Assembly: GCF_000787835.1 (NCBI RefSeq)
Contig: NZ_BBPP01000004.1
Span: 81,428-145,427, forward strand
Source: Streptacidiphilus melanogenes
GTDB taxonomy: Bacteria > Actinomycetota > Actinomycetes > Streptomycetales > Streptomycetaceae
Direction: 5' to 3'
Length of the DNA stretch: 64,000 nt
Shown here: positions 26,604 to 35,366 of the stretch, in pieces
Position numbering within the stretch: position 1 is the stretch's first letter
How the letters are laid out: every line of letters begins with the position of its first letter
Position numbers and translations under genes: made by a program
The notes under the pieces: model-generated
Told to the model about the DNA's origin: nothing
The model's input: only the letters and a program-made list of their open reading frames with translations
Databases searched by the model: none

Positions 26604-26618
26604 CCTCCTTGGTCAGCC

Positions 26619-26648
26619 TTGACGCCGTCTTTTCGCCTGCCCTCTAAT
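26619..26648 (+). promoter_or_regulatory. Candidate promoter for permease-amidohydrolase operon
   Basis: TTGACG at 26619-26624, an 18-bp spacer, then TCTAAT at 26643-26648. The start codon of the permease follows 42 bp later. The stretch is visibly less GC-rich than its surroundings. Confidence 0.45.
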
Positions 26649-26690
26649 GGCCGGACCACCCCGTCCGCGTCCAGCAGAGAGCCGATACGG

Positions 26691-28163
26691 ATGTCGTCCC
26701 CCACCCCCGCTCCGTTGCCCGTCGAGGCCGCCGAGCTGCCAAGATCGCTCGGCGTCCTCGGCGCGGTCATGCTGACGCTCTCCTGCGTCACCCCCGCCTC
26801 GTCGCTGTTCATCGTCGTGCCGCCGCTGCTGATGACCCTCGGCAGCGGCACCGTCCAGGCACTCCTCATCGCCGCCGCCCTCTCCCTCGGCGTGGGCCTG
26901 TGCTACGCGGAGCTCGGCACGCTGGTGCCCAGCGCGGGCGGCGAGTACTCGATCGTCGGTCAGCTGCTCGGCCGGATGACCGGCTGGCTGGTCTTCGTCA
27001 TCTCGATCGTCTCGCTCGTCGTCATCCCACCGATCATCGCCCTGGGCACCGCCGACTACATCGGATCGATCGTCCACGTCGACGCCCGCTACGCCGGCGC
27101 GGTCGTGATGCTGATCGCGGTCTGCGTCGGGGTGCTCGACATCAAGTCCAACGCACTGATCACCGGGATCTTCCTCGGCATCGAGCTGCTCGCGGCGGGG
27201 CTCGTCAGCGTGCTCGGCTTCGCCCACGCCAGGCAGCCGCTCTCCAGCCTGCTGCACGCCGGCGTCCCGGACGGCCACGGTCACACCTCACCACTGACCG
27301 CCGCCCTGCTGGTCTCCGGCCTCGCCGTCGCGCTCTTCACCTACAACGGCTTCGGCACCGCGATCTACCTCTCCGAGGACCTGATCGAGCCGCGCCGCTC
27401 CGTCGCCCGGACCGTGCTGTGGTCACTGCTGGCCGGCGTCGTCGTCATCACCGTTCCGGTCACCGCGATCTGTCTGGGCGTCAGTTCGCCCGACCAGCTG
27501 GCCGCGGGGGACCTGATCGCCATCGTCGACTCCTGGGCGGGCACCGGGGTCGGCACCTTCGTCAGCCTCTGCGTCGCCGCCGCCATCCTCAACGCCGTCA
27601 TCGTCATGGTGCTGCAGAACGGCCGGGTGCTGTTCGCCTCCGCCCGCGACCGCACCTGGCCCGACCCGGTCAACCGCGCGCTCGGCCGGATCCACCCGCG
27701 GTGGGGCTCGCCCTGGATCGCCACCCTCGGCATCGGCCTGCCGGGCGTCGTGCTCGCCCTCGCCGTCGACATCAACGCGCTGCTGGGCTTCACCGGTGTC
27801 GTCGTCGCGGTCATCTACCTGCTGCTCGGGATTGCCGCGCTCACCGCGCGGACCCGCCGTCACCGCGCCACCCGCGCCTGGCGGATGCCGCTGTGGCCGG
27901 TCGCGCCCGTGGTCACCGTGGCCTCGCTGGCCTACGTGCTGACGCAGCAGACCGCGCACGACCTGATCGTCACCGGCATCGTTCTGGCCGCGGGCGCGGT
28001 GTACTGGCTCTGCTACCTGCGCCCGCGTGCCGCCACCCACTGGCAGCTCAGCCTCCCGGCCGACGAGCGCCCGGACGGGCCGTCCACCGCCGGGCCCCAT
28101 GCCGCCGCCGACACCACCACCGCAGCCGTCACCGCAAGCACCGCACGCTCGGAGAACCCGTGA
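26691..28163 (+). CDS. APC-superfamily amino acid permease
   Basis: 490 aa from the ATG at 26691, with 12 predicted hydrophobic segments. 'LGAVMLTLSCVTPASSLFIV' is the typical helix 1, 'GEYSIVGQLLGRMTGWL' the conserved loop and helix 3, and 'FTYNGFGTAIYLSEDLIEPRR' the helix 6-7 signature. The cytosolic C-terminal tail is Thr/Ala-rich. It differs clearly from the permease at 23.4 kb, so this is a second transporter and not a recent copy. The stop overlaps the next gene's GTG by 4 bp (GTGA), which couples uptake with the amidohydrolase. Confidence 0.9.
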   Translation: MSSPTPAPLPVEAAELPRSLGVLGAVMLTLSCVTPASSLFIVVPPLLMTLGSGTVQALLIAAALSLGVGLCYAELGTLVPSAGGEYSIVGQLLGRMTGWLVFVISIVSLVVIPPIIALGTADYIGSIVHVDARYAGAVVMLIAVCVGVLDIKSNALITGIFLGIELLAAGLVSVLGFAHARQPLSSLLHAGVPDGHGHTSPLTAALLVSGLAVALFTYNGFGTAIYLSEDLIEPRRSVARTVLWSLLAGVVVITVPVTAICLGVSSPDQLAAGDLIAIVDSWAGTGVGTFVSLCVAAAILNAVIVMVLQNGRVLFASARDRTWPDPVNRALGRIHPRWGSPWIATLGIGLPGVVLALAVDINALLGFTGVVVAVIYLLLGIAALTARTRRHRATRAWRMPLWPVAPVVTVASLAYVLTQQTAHDLIVTGIVLAAGAVYWLCYLRPRAATHWQLSLPADERPDGPSTAGPHAAADTTTAAVTASTARSENP

Positions 28164-29806
28164 ACCGCCCCGCCGACCTGGTCATCCACAACGCCCACGT
28201 CCACACCGTCGACCCCGCCCTCCCACGCGCCGAGGCCGTCGCCGTCCGCGACGGCGAGATCGCCTGGGTCGGCGCCGAGGACGGCTGGACCGCCTGGCTC
28301 GGCCCGCACACCGAGGTCGTCGACGCCCGCGGCCGCCTGCTGCTGCCCGGCTTCATCGACGCGCACAACCACGTCCGCCTCGGCTCCGACGCCGCCTGCG
28401 TCCAACTCGCGGGCGCCCGCAGCCTGGAGGAGATCGGCGCCCGGATCTCCGGGTGGCTCGCGCAGCACCCCGACGCCGAGTGGGTCGAGGCCGAGGCCTT
28501 CGACTATTCCGCGATCCCCGACGGCCGCATGCCGACCGCGGCCGACCTCGACGCCTTCACCGGCGACCGGCCGGCTCTCGTCCTCAGCTACGACGTGCAC
28601 ACCGCCTGGCTCAACACCGCCGCGCTGCGCAGCCTCGGCATCGACGCGGACACCGAGCAGACCGCCTACGGCACCGTGCAGAAGGACCCGGAGACCGGCC
28701 AACCGACAGGATTCCTCACGGACTTCGCCGTCCGGGGCCTCTCCCGCGACGGCCACCGCGCGCTGCGCGCGGCGGGCGTCCCGTGGGCGCACCCGGACCG
28801 CCAGTACCGACGCCTGTGCGGCAGCCTGGACATGGCGGCCCGCTACGGCATCACGACGGTCGTCGAGCCGCAGAACTCCCTCGACGACCTGGAGTTGTTC
28901 GAGCGCGCGATCGCGGAGGGACGACTGCGCTCCCGACTCGTCGCCGCGCTCTTCCACCCGCGCGGCACCACCGAGGCCGGACTCGCCGAGTTCGCACGGG
29001 CCGCGGGCCGTCACGACGGCGACCGGATGCGGGTGGGCCCGCTGAAGCTGTACATCGACGACGTCGTCGAGCCGCACACCGCCGCCCTGTTGGAGCCGTA
29101 CGCGGGCCACGCCCACCACCGCGGCGAGACCTTCTACCCGCCGGCGGAGTTCGCGACGACCGTCGCCGCGCTGGACGCTGCGGGCTTCCAGCTCTTCGTC
29201 CACGCCACCGGCGACCGCGGCATTCGCACCGTCCTGGACGCCTTCGACCACGCCCGCGCGGTCAACGGCTCCCGGGACGCCCGCCACCAGGTCGTCCACG
29301 TCGAGTGCCTCGACCCGGCCGACGTCTCCCGCTTCGCGGAGCTCGACGTCGTCGCCTGCATGCAGCCCCGCCACTGCGCCCCCGACATCGCCGGCCCCGG
29401 CCAGGACTGGGCGGAGGCCGTCGGCAAGGAGCGCTGGACCAAGGCCTGGCCGATGCGGACACTGCACGCGTCCGGCGCGCGGCTCGCCTTCTCCAGCGAC
29501 TGGAACGTGGCCGAGATGGACCCCATGGTCGGCCTCTACACCGCGGTGACCCGCCAGGCCCCCTCGGGCGGCCCCGCATGGATGCCCGAGGAGACCGTCG
29601 ACCTCGCGACGGCGATCCACGGCTACACGATGGGCAGTGCCTGGGCCAACCACCTGGACGAGCGCCTGGGCTCGATCACCCCCGGCAAGCAGGCGGACCT
29701 GGTCCTGCTCTCCCGCGACCTCTTCGCGGTCGCCGACCCCCGCGAGATCCTCGACACGGTCGTCGACCTCTCCACCGTGGGCGGCGAGATCGTCCGGCGC
29801 CGCTGA
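28160..29806 (+). CDS. YtcJ-like amidohydrolase (amidohydrolase-3 family)
   Basis: 548 aa, GTG start inside the stop of the permease. Metal-site motifs are 'DAHNHV' early, 'LKLYIDDVVE' in the middle, 'VHATGDRGIR' and 'HQVVHVE', and 'FSSDWNVAEMDP' near the end. The C-terminal composite beta domain closes with 'ITPGKQADLVLLSRD', as in other YtcJ enzymes. Its substrate is unknown but presumably the compound brought in by the coupled permease. It is a divergent paralogue of the amidohydrolase at 21.7-23.3 kb. Confidence 0.9.
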   Translation: MNRPADLVIHNAHVHTVDPALPRAEAVAVRDGEIAWVGAEDGWTAWLGPHTEVVDARGRLLLPGFIDAHNHVRLGSDAACVQLAGARSLEEIGARISGWLAQHPDAEWVEAEAFDYSAIPDGRMPTAADLDAFTGDRPALVLSYDVHTAWLNTAALRSLGIDADTEQTAYGTVQKDPETGQPTGFLTDFAVRGLSRDGHRALRAAGVPWAHPDRQYRRLCGSLDMAARYGITTVVEPQNSLDDLELFERAIAEGRLRSRLVAALFHPRGTTEAGLAEFARAAGRHDGDRMRVGPLKLYIDDVVEPHTAALLEPYAGHAHHRGETFYPPAEFATTVAALDAAGFQLFVHATGDRGIRTVLDAFDHARAVNGSRDARHQVVHVECLDPADVSRFAELDVVACMQPRHCAPDIAGPGQDWAEAVGKERWTKAWPMRTLHASGARLAFSSDWNVAEMDPMVGLYTAVTRQAPSGGPAWMPEETVDLATAIHGYTMGSAWANHLDERLGSITPGKQADLVLLSRDLFAVADPREILDTVVDLSTVGGEIVRRR

Positions 29807-29817
29807 GGCGACACCCA

Positions 29818-29846
29818 GGGGGCGCGGGGCAGAGCCGCGCGCCCCC
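29818..29846. terminator. Bidirectional hairpin terminator
   Basis: GGGGGCGCG (29818-29826) pairs with CGCGCCCCC (29838-29846) across an 11-nt loop, located between the convergent amidohydrolase and RNase H genes and ending 8 bp from the RNase H stop. Confidence 0.75.
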
Positions 29847-29853
29847 CAGCGGA

Positions 29854-30531
29854 TCAGGCGGAGGCGCACTCCGGGTGGCCCCAGCTGGCGCCGACCTTGG
29901 TGATCTTGTCGCCCTTCGCGTACGGGCGGGAGCACGGGCACGTGCCCGGGTAGCGCGCCGCGAGGGTGCGGCCCGTGCCGCCACCGGTGCCGCTGCCGGA
30001 ACGCGCCGGCTTGGAGACCTTGGCGCGGCCCGCAGGCGACACCGGGTCGGGGACGGGGAGGTCGGCCGAGGTGCCGGAGGCGTCCTGCTGGTGGCGGGCG
30101 GCGTCGCTGGCGGCCTTGTCCGCGATCGCGTTCAGCGGGTCGCCGTCGACCTGGTGCGCGGCGACGTAGACGAAGGAGACGTCCCGGTCGGCGAGCAGCG
30201 CGTCGATGTGCTGGATCAGCTCCTGGTTGGCGACGGGCTTCCCGCCCGCCGTGCGCCAGCCGTTGCGCTTCCAGTTGGCGAGCCACTTGGTGACCGCGTC
30301 CCGCGTGTACGTGGAGTCGAGGCGGACCTCCAGCGGCACCGAGGGGTCCGTGGCCTCCAGCAACTGCTCCAGTGCGGTCAGCTCACCCACGTTGTTGGTG
30401 CTGTGCCCGAGCGCGCCGGCGCGCCAGCGTTGCGGGGCGCCGGAGGAGTCGGCGATGACGTAGGCCCAGCCTGCGGGGCCGGGATTGCCTGTGGCGGCGC
30501 CGTCACAGGCGGCGATGATGCGGTCGACCAT
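29854..30531 (-). CDS. rnhA: Ribonuclease HI with C-terminal Cys/His extension
   Basis: 225 aa. Residues 1-145 form an RNase HI domain with the four acidic residues: Asp in 'AACDGAATGNPGPAGWAY', Glu in 'NNVGELTALEQ', Asp in 'RLDSTY', and Asp in 'NAIADKAA'; the histidine loop reads 'AAHQVDGDPLN'. It removes RNA from RNA-DNA hybrids in the cytosol. The extra ~80 residues are a Gly/Ser/Pro linker ending in a short Cys-Pro-Cys...His-Pro-Glu-Cys segment that could bind zinc. That tail is longer than in typical RNase HI. ATG at 30531. Confidence 0.92.
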   Translation of the reverse strand: MVDRIIAACDGAATGNPGPAGWAYVIADSSGAPQRWRAGALGHSTNNVGELTALEQLLEATDPSVPLEVRLDSTYTRDAVTKWLANWKRNGWRTAGGKPVANQELIQHIDALLADRDVSFVYVAAHQVDGDPLNAIADKAASDAARHQQDASGTSADLPVPDPVSPAGRAKVSKPARSGSGTGGGTGRTLAARYPGTCPCSRPYAKGDKITKVGASWGHPECASA

Positions 30532-30666
30532 GCATCGATCATCCCAGGTCCCGCGAGTGCTTCCGCCGAACGGCGGGTTCCGGATCGCGAGCGCCGTTCG
30601 GCTGCCGTTCACTGGTCGAACCGGCCTGTACACAGTCGGGCGCCGGTTCGGTCGGAAGGGGCAGGC

Positions 30667-32202
30667 ATGTCGGACGACGCAGGCATGTCGGATGAGCCGG
30701 GCACGCCGGACCAGCCTGGCACGCCGGAGCAACCCGGAACGCCGGGGCGCCAGGGCATGCCGGAGCAGTCGGGCACGCCGGACCAACCTGGCACGCCGGA
30801 GCAACCCGCAACGCCGGGGGGCCAGGGCATGCCAGGGCAGCCTGGCACGCCGGACCAGTCCGGCACACAGCCCGCCACCCCCCAGCAGCCTGGTACGCCC
30901 GCGCAGCCCGGCACGCCGGCCGGGGCGCGCAGGCAGGAGGACGCGGAGCTGCGGCGGCTCCAGGCCCAGGTGGCGGAGCTGCAAGCGCCCAAGCAGCGCT
31001 GGAAGTCCGCCCTCTCCGCCGTGCTGATCACGGTCGCCTGCATCATCGCGCCGCTCGCGATCGTCGCGTCCTGGGCGTCCAGCGTCATCGGCGACACCAA
31101 CCGCTACGTCGCCATGGTCGGGCCGCTCACCGCGAACCCCAGCGTCCAGCAGGCCATCGCGAACCGCACCTCCCAGGCGGTCTCCCAGCACATCGACGTG
31201 AACAGCCTGCTCCAGCAGGTCGCGCCGGCGGACCGGCCGAAGCTGGACGCGGCGCTCGGCAAGCTCAGCGGGCCGATCGACAACGCGATCACCAGCTTCG
31301 TCCAGAAGCAGACGCTGAACGTCGTCTCCAGCTCCTGGTTCCAGGGCTTCTGGGTGGACGCCAACCGCCGCATCCACCAGACCATGGTGAAGGCCCTGAC
31401 CGGCCAGGGCGGGGGTGCTGTGCAGCTGACGCAGAACTCCGTGGTGATCGACCTCGCCCCGGTGATCGACCAGGTCAAGCAGCGGCTGGTCAGCAACGGC
31501 ATGACCATCGCCGCGAAGATCCCGGAGATCCACACCGACTTCACCGTCGTCGACAACCAGAACATCGGCAAGGCCAAGACCGGTTTCCGGCTCCTGCAGA
31601 TCGTCGGCAACTGGCTCGGCGTCATCGGCGTGGTGCTCGCCGCCGTGGGTGTCTGGCTGGCCCGACGGTGGCGACGGGCCGCCGTCGCCGCGTCGTTCGG
31701 GATCGCGGCCGGGGCCCTCGTGCTCGGCATCGGCCTGACCGTGTTCCGGGCGATCTACCTCGACAAACTCCCCGCTGACGTCAACCAGGACGCGGCCAAG
31801 GCGATCTACGATCAGTTGGTGCTGTTCCTGCGAACGGCCGTCCGCTCGGTCGTGGTGCTCGGTATCGCCGTCGGCCTCGGCTTCTGGCTCACCGGCCACG
31901 GCCGCAGAGCCGCGCGCATCCGCGGCGTGGTCGACGCCGGCGTCGACGCGACGCGCGGCGCGCTGGACAACGCGGGCATGAAGCTGGGGCCGGTCGGCCC
32001 TTTCGTCCACCGCTACCACAAGTGGATCATGTGGATCGTGCTCGCGGCCGGCGGCCTGACGTTGGCGCTGTGGTCCTACCCCACCGGGTGGGTGGTTTTC
32101 TGGATCGTGGTCATCGTGGTGGTCGCGCTGCTGGTGGTGCGCTTCCTTGACGAGGAGCGGCCGGCCGCGTCGGCGACGCCCGAGGGTCTGGAGGGTTCGT
32201 GA
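30667..32202 (+). CDS. Multi-pass membrane protein with repetitive Pro/Gly/Thr N-terminal tail
   Basis: 511 aa. Residues 1-85 are a low-complexity tail built from GTPDQP/GTPEQP units; residues 89-109 form a short charged coiled-coil-like helix ('EDAELRRLQAQVAELQ'). TM1 spans about 113-138, followed by an outside domain of ~170 residues, then five more TM segments to the C-terminus. The outer domain holds 'LTANPSVQQAIANRTSQAVS', which is frequent in uncharacterised streptomycete membrane proteins of this layout. The function is unknown. The stop codon overlaps the start of the DUF2252 gene by one base, so both are made together. Confidence 0.8.
   Translation: MSDDAGMSDEPGTPDQPGTPEQPGTPGRQGMPEQSGTPDQPGTPEQPATPGGQGMPGQPGTPDQSGTQPATPQQPGTPAQPGTPAGARRQEDAELRRLQAQVAELQAPKQRWKSALSAVLITVACIIAPLAIVASWASSVIGDTNRYVAMVGPLTANPSVQQAIANRTSQAVSQHIDVNSLLQQVAPADRPKLDAALGKLSGPIDNAITSFVQKQTLNVVSSSWFQGFWVDANRRIHQTMVKALTGQGGGAVQLTQNSVVIDLAPVIDQVKQRLVSNGMTIAAKIPEIHTDFTVVDNQNIGKAKTGFRLLQIVGNWLGVIGVVLAAVGVWLARRWRRAAVAASFGIAAGALVLGIGLTVFRAIYLDKLPADVNQDAAKAIYDQLVLFLRTAVRSVVVLGIAVGLGFWLTGHGRRAARIRGVVDAGVDATRGALDNAGMKLGPVGPFVHRYHKWIMWIVLAAGGLTLALWSYPTGWVVFWIVVIVVVALLVVRFLDEERPAASATPEGLEGS
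30700..30843 (+). repeat. 72-bp tandem repeat (2 copies plus partial) inside the coding tail
   Basis: Units 30700-30771 and 30772-30843 each encode 24 residues and differ at four of them; a degenerate third unit follows. The unit itself contains shorter 18-bp GTPxQP repeats. Such in-frame repeats can change copy number by slippage and vary tail length. Confidence 0.8.
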
Positions 32203-33638
32203 TGGTTGCGGAGAAGGCGGAGAAGCTGACGAGACCGGGGAAACCGGGAAGCTCGCAGAAGGCGAAGAAGCAGACCGGGCCGACGTCCGTGCCGCAGGTC
32301 GCACGGCTGGCCTCGGAGGAGTCGCGCGGCCGTGAGGTGCGCAAGACCGTGCCCCGCTCCGCGCAGGGGCCGTGGACGCCGCCGAAGAACCGCACCGATC
32401 CGATCTCGATCCTGGAGGCGCAGGCCGCGACCCGCGTGCCCGAGCTCGTCCCGATCCGCTACGGCCGGATGGCGGCGACCGAGTTCGCGTTCCTGCGCGG
32501 CGCCCCCGCGATCATGGCGTCCGATCTCGCGTCGACGCCCAACACGGGGCTGAACGTGCAGCTCTGCGGGGACGCGCACCTGTCGAACTTCGGCTTCTAC
32601 GCCTCGCCCGAGCGCGCCCTGCTCTTCGACCTCAACGACTTCGACGAGACGCTGCCGGGCCCCTTCGAGTGGGACGTCAAGCGGCTCGCCGCGTCCGTCG
32701 CCGTGGCTTCGCGGCAGAACGGCCAGTCCGAGACCGACGCCGCCGACGCCGCCCAGGCCGCCGCCCGGGCGTACCGCGAGCACATGCGCGAGCTTGCCAC
32801 CTGGACCGAACTGGACGTCTGGTACGAGCGGGTGGACACCCAGGACCTGCTCAGCGAGGTGCGCAAACGCAACCGCGCGGAGGCGCAGCAGGTGCTGACC
32901 AAGGCGCGCAGCCGCACCAGCCTCCAGGCGCTGGAGAAGCTCACCGAACCCGGTCCCGACGGCGAGCCGAGGATCAAGCACGACCCGCCGCTGATCCAGT
33001 CGATCGGGATGCGCGACCTCGGCATCGTCCAGGAGACCTTCGAGGACTTCCTGCAGAGCATGCAGGAGGACCTGCGGGTGCTGCTGGAGCGCTTCCGCGT
33101 CGTCGACGCGGCGCTGAAGGTGGTCGGCGTGGGCAGCGTCGGGACCCGCTGCTTCGTCGCACTGCTGGCGGGGACGACGGTCGGCGACCCCCTGATGCTC
33201 CAGATCAAGGAGGCGGAGCAGTCGGTGCTGGCCGCGCACCTCGCCCCCAGCAAGCACCGGCACCAGGGCCAGCGCGTGGTCGTCGGGCAGCGGCTGCTCC
33301 AGGCGGCGAGCGACATCTTCCTGGGCTGGGCCACCGGTCCCGCCGGTCGCTTCTTCTACTGGCGGCAGCTGCGCGACATGAAGGGCTCGCTGGAGATCGA
33401 GCGTCTCGACGCGCGGATGCTGCTGCGCTACGCGCAGGTCTGCGGCCGCACCCTGGCCCGCGCCCACGCGCGCTCCGGCATGCGCGCGGAGATCGCCGAG
33501 TACCTCGGTCGCAGCGACGTGTTCGACCGCGCGGTCGCCTCCTGGGCCGTCGGCTACGGCGAGCAGACCCACGTCGACCACGCGGCCCTGCTCGCTGCCA
33601 TCGCCCAGGGCCGGGTCGAGGCCGTCAGCGACGTGTGA
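32202..33638 (+). CDS. DUF2252 family protein
   Basis: 478 aa from the ATG at 32202 (GTG at 32199 also possible). After a basic Lys/Gly/Pro-rich N-terminus of ~50 residues come the DUF2252 hallmarks 'QLCGDAHLSNFGFY' and 'LFDLNDFDETLPGPFEWDVK', which resemble the metal and phosphate-binding loops of aminoglycoside-phosphotransferase/kinase-like folds, and later 'FFYWRQLRDMKGS'. The family is widespread and biochemically uncharacterised. It is translationally coupled to the upstream membrane protein (overlap TGATG), suggesting a joint function at the membrane. A perfect hairpin follows within the next 200 bp. Confidence 0.88.
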   Translation: MVAEKAEKLTRPGKPGSSQKAKKQTGPTSVPQVARLASEESRGREVRKTVPRSAQGPWTPPKNRTDPISILEAQAATRVPELVPIRYGRMAATEFAFLRGAPAIMASDLASTPNTGLNVQLCGDAHLSNFGFYASPERALLFDLNDFDETLPGPFEWDVKRLAASVAVASRQNGQSETDAADAAQAAARAYREHMRELATWTELDVWYERVDTQDLLSEVRKRNRAEAQQVLTKARSRTSLQALEKLTEPGPDGEPRIKHDPPLIQSIGMRDLGIVQETFEDFLQSMQEDLRVLLERFRVVDAALKVVGVGSVGTRCFVALLAGTTVGDPLMLQIKEAEQSVLAAHLAPSKHRHQGQRVVVGQRLLQAASDIFLGWATGPAGRFFYWRQLRDMKGSLEIERLDARMLLRYAQVCGRTLARAHARSGMRAEIAEYLGRSDVFDRAVASWAVGYGEQTHVDHAALLAAIAQGRVEAVSDV

Positions 33639-34007
33639 GCCGCAGGCGCGGCGCGCGCGGATCGTCGACAGCACTCGGCGGGCTGGGTGATCGGGTCGCC
33701 TGCGACCGCGCGTGCCTCGCGCAGCGGGCCCCGCAGGGCAGCCCTGGCGATGACCCGTACGGTTCCGTCGCCAAGGCAGCCCGGCCGCCGCGCGGCGGCC
33801 GAAGTCGGCTGGTGCCGGCCGAAGTCGGCCGGCACGCACCGTGACCGGCCGGTTGGGAGGGCGTGGCGGGGGTAGCCGTGTCGCTGTCGCCGCCGAACGG
33901 GTGAGTGGCGCGTTCCCGTCGAACGCCCGTCGTGTCGTCGACGGGCGTCGCGGATACCGTGACCGCACCGACAGACGCGGGAAGGCGGAGAGGACGAGGG
34001 GGAGTCG
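33639..34007. other. 369-bp intergenic region with hairpin
   Basis: No gene-like frame is convincing. The left half holds the hairpin at 33812-33835 preceded by a second, imperfect copy of GGCCGAAGTCGGC. The right half, before the lipid kinase-like gene, has a weak TAnnnT box (TACCGT near 33955) as a possible -10. Confidence 0.5.
33812..33835. terminator. Perfect palindromic hairpin, terminator
   Basis: GTGCCGGCCG and CGGCCGGCAC form a perfect 10-bp stem around AAGT, about 175 bp after the DUF2252 stop and before the next promoter region. Confidence 0.6.
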
Positions 34008-35366
34008 ATGACGGACGCAGCGGCTCGCCGGCCGCGGGTACTGGCCCGGATCGCGCTGCTGTGCGCGGCCGGGGCCGTCGTCGCCGTGGGTTTCGCCGGT
34101 CCGCACGGGCTGCTGGTGCTGTTCTGCGCGCTGGTCGGCCTGGCGGTCACGGCCGTCGGCGGGTGGTGGATGCTCGCGCACCGCGGTGTGCCGCGCGTGG
34201 TCGGGGCGCTCGTGGCCGTCGCCGCGCCGGTCGGGGTGCTCGTGCTGGCCGTCGTCTCGGAGGTGGCGCTGATCGTCCTGCTCGCACTCGCGCTCTGGGG
34301 CGTCGGTCTCGCCTTCGCGCGCTCCGCGCTGCGCGCGGCCAGGCCGCCCGAGCCGATGCCCGTGGTGGAGACCGCGCCGCCGCGACGGCCCGTGCTGATC
34401 ATGAACCCGAAGTCGGGCGGCGGCAAGGTCGAGAAGTTCGAGCTGGTCCGCCGGGCCGAGGAGCTCGGCGCGCGCGTGGTGCTGCTCGACACCTCCGTTC
34501 CGCAGGACGTCGCCCGGATCGCGCGCCAGGCCGTCGCCGAGGGTGCCGACCTGCTCGGGGTCGCCGGAGGCGACGGCACCCAGGCCCTGGTCGCCGCGGT
34601 CGCCGCCGAGCACGGCCTGCCGTTCCTGGTCATCTCCGCCGGGACCCGCAACCACTTCGCCCTCGACCTCGGCCTCGACCGGACCGACCCCGCCACCTGT
34701 CTGGACGCCCTGCGCGACGGCGTCGAACTGCGGGTCGACCTCGGCCGGGTGGGGGACCGGACCTTCGTCAACACCGTCTCCTTCGGCGCGTACGCGCAGA
34801 TCGTGCAGAGCCCGGAGTACCGCGACGCGAAGGCCGCGACCGCCCTGGACACGCTGCCCGACCTGCTGCTCGGCGCTGACGGCCCGCACCTGACCGCGCT
34901 CGCCGGCGACCGGCGCCTCGACGCGCCGCAGGCGCTGCTGGTCAGCAACAACCCCTATGCCGCGCCCGACCCGATCAGCCTCGGGCGACGCCCGCGTCTG
35001 GACGGTGGCGTGCTGGGCGTCCTCGGCATCCGCGTCGACGGCGCCGCGCAGGCCGCGGACCTGGCCCTGCGCGGGGACCGGGCCGCCGGCCTGACGGTGC
35101 TGTCGGCACGTCAGGTCACCGTCGACGCGGACGCAATCGAGATCCCCGTCGCAGTGGACGGCGAGGCGCTGCTCCTGCCGACACCCGTCGTCTGCTCCCT
35201 CGCCGCCCGCGCACTGCGCGTCCGCGTCCCGCGCGACCGTCCCGGCGCGGACCCGAACCAGCAGATCCACGCCCCTCGCCTCGACTGGCGTGACGTCGCC
35301 CGCCTCGCCTTCGGGTCGAGGAACAACCGCCCGATGAACAGTCGCCCGATGGAGAGCCGCCCGTGA
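34008..35366 (+). CDS. Diacylglycerol kinase-family (lipid/sphingosine kinase-like) protein with membrane N-terminus
   Basis: 452 aa. The first ~115 residues hold three to four hydrophobic helices. The catalytic part begins with 'PVLIMNPKSGGGK' and carries 'GVAGGDGTQALVAAVAAEHG', the GGDGT nucleotide-binding motif of DagK/YegS-like lipid kinases, then 'ISAGTRNHFALDLGL', a variant of the usual GTxNDFAR loop. The C-terminal beta-sandwich ends with 'IPVAVDGEALLLPTPV'. It should phosphorylate diacylglycerol or a similar lipid at the inner membrane face. Its stop overlaps the GTG of a PAP2 phosphatase by 4 bp; kinase and phosphatase thus act as opposing steps in lipid or undecaprenol turnover (inference). 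Confidence 0.9.
   Translation: MTDAAARRPRVLARIALLCAAGAVVAVGFAGPHGLLVLFCALVGLAVTAVGGWWMLAHRGVPRVVGALVAVAAPVGVLVLAVVSEVALIVLLALALWGVGLAFARSALRAARPPEPMPVVETAPPRRPVLIMNPKSGGGKVEKFELVRRAEELGARVVLLDTSVPQDVARIARQAVAEGADLLGVAGGDGTQALVAAVAAEHGLPFLVISAGTRNHFALDLGLDRTDPATCLDALRDGVELRVDLGRVGDRTFVNTVSFGAYAQIVQSPEYRDAKAATALDTLPDLLLGADGPHLTALAGDRRLDAPQALLVSNNPYAAPDPISLGRRPRLDGGVLGVLGIRVDGAAQAADLALRGDRAAGLTVLSARQVTVDADAIEIPVAVDGEALLLPTPVVCSLAARALRVRVPRDRPGADPNQQIHAPRLDWRDVARLAFGSRNNRPMNSRPMESRP

Noticed and set aside
30700-30900. Regular repeats resembling a CRISPR array
   Set aside because: They are in-frame tandem repeats without unique spacers, encoding a Pro/Gly/Thr tail.
29854-32304. An 816-residue minus-strand frame covering RNase HI and more
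   Set aside because: Only the last 225 residues are RNase HI; the rest is the shadow of the membrane-protein gene.
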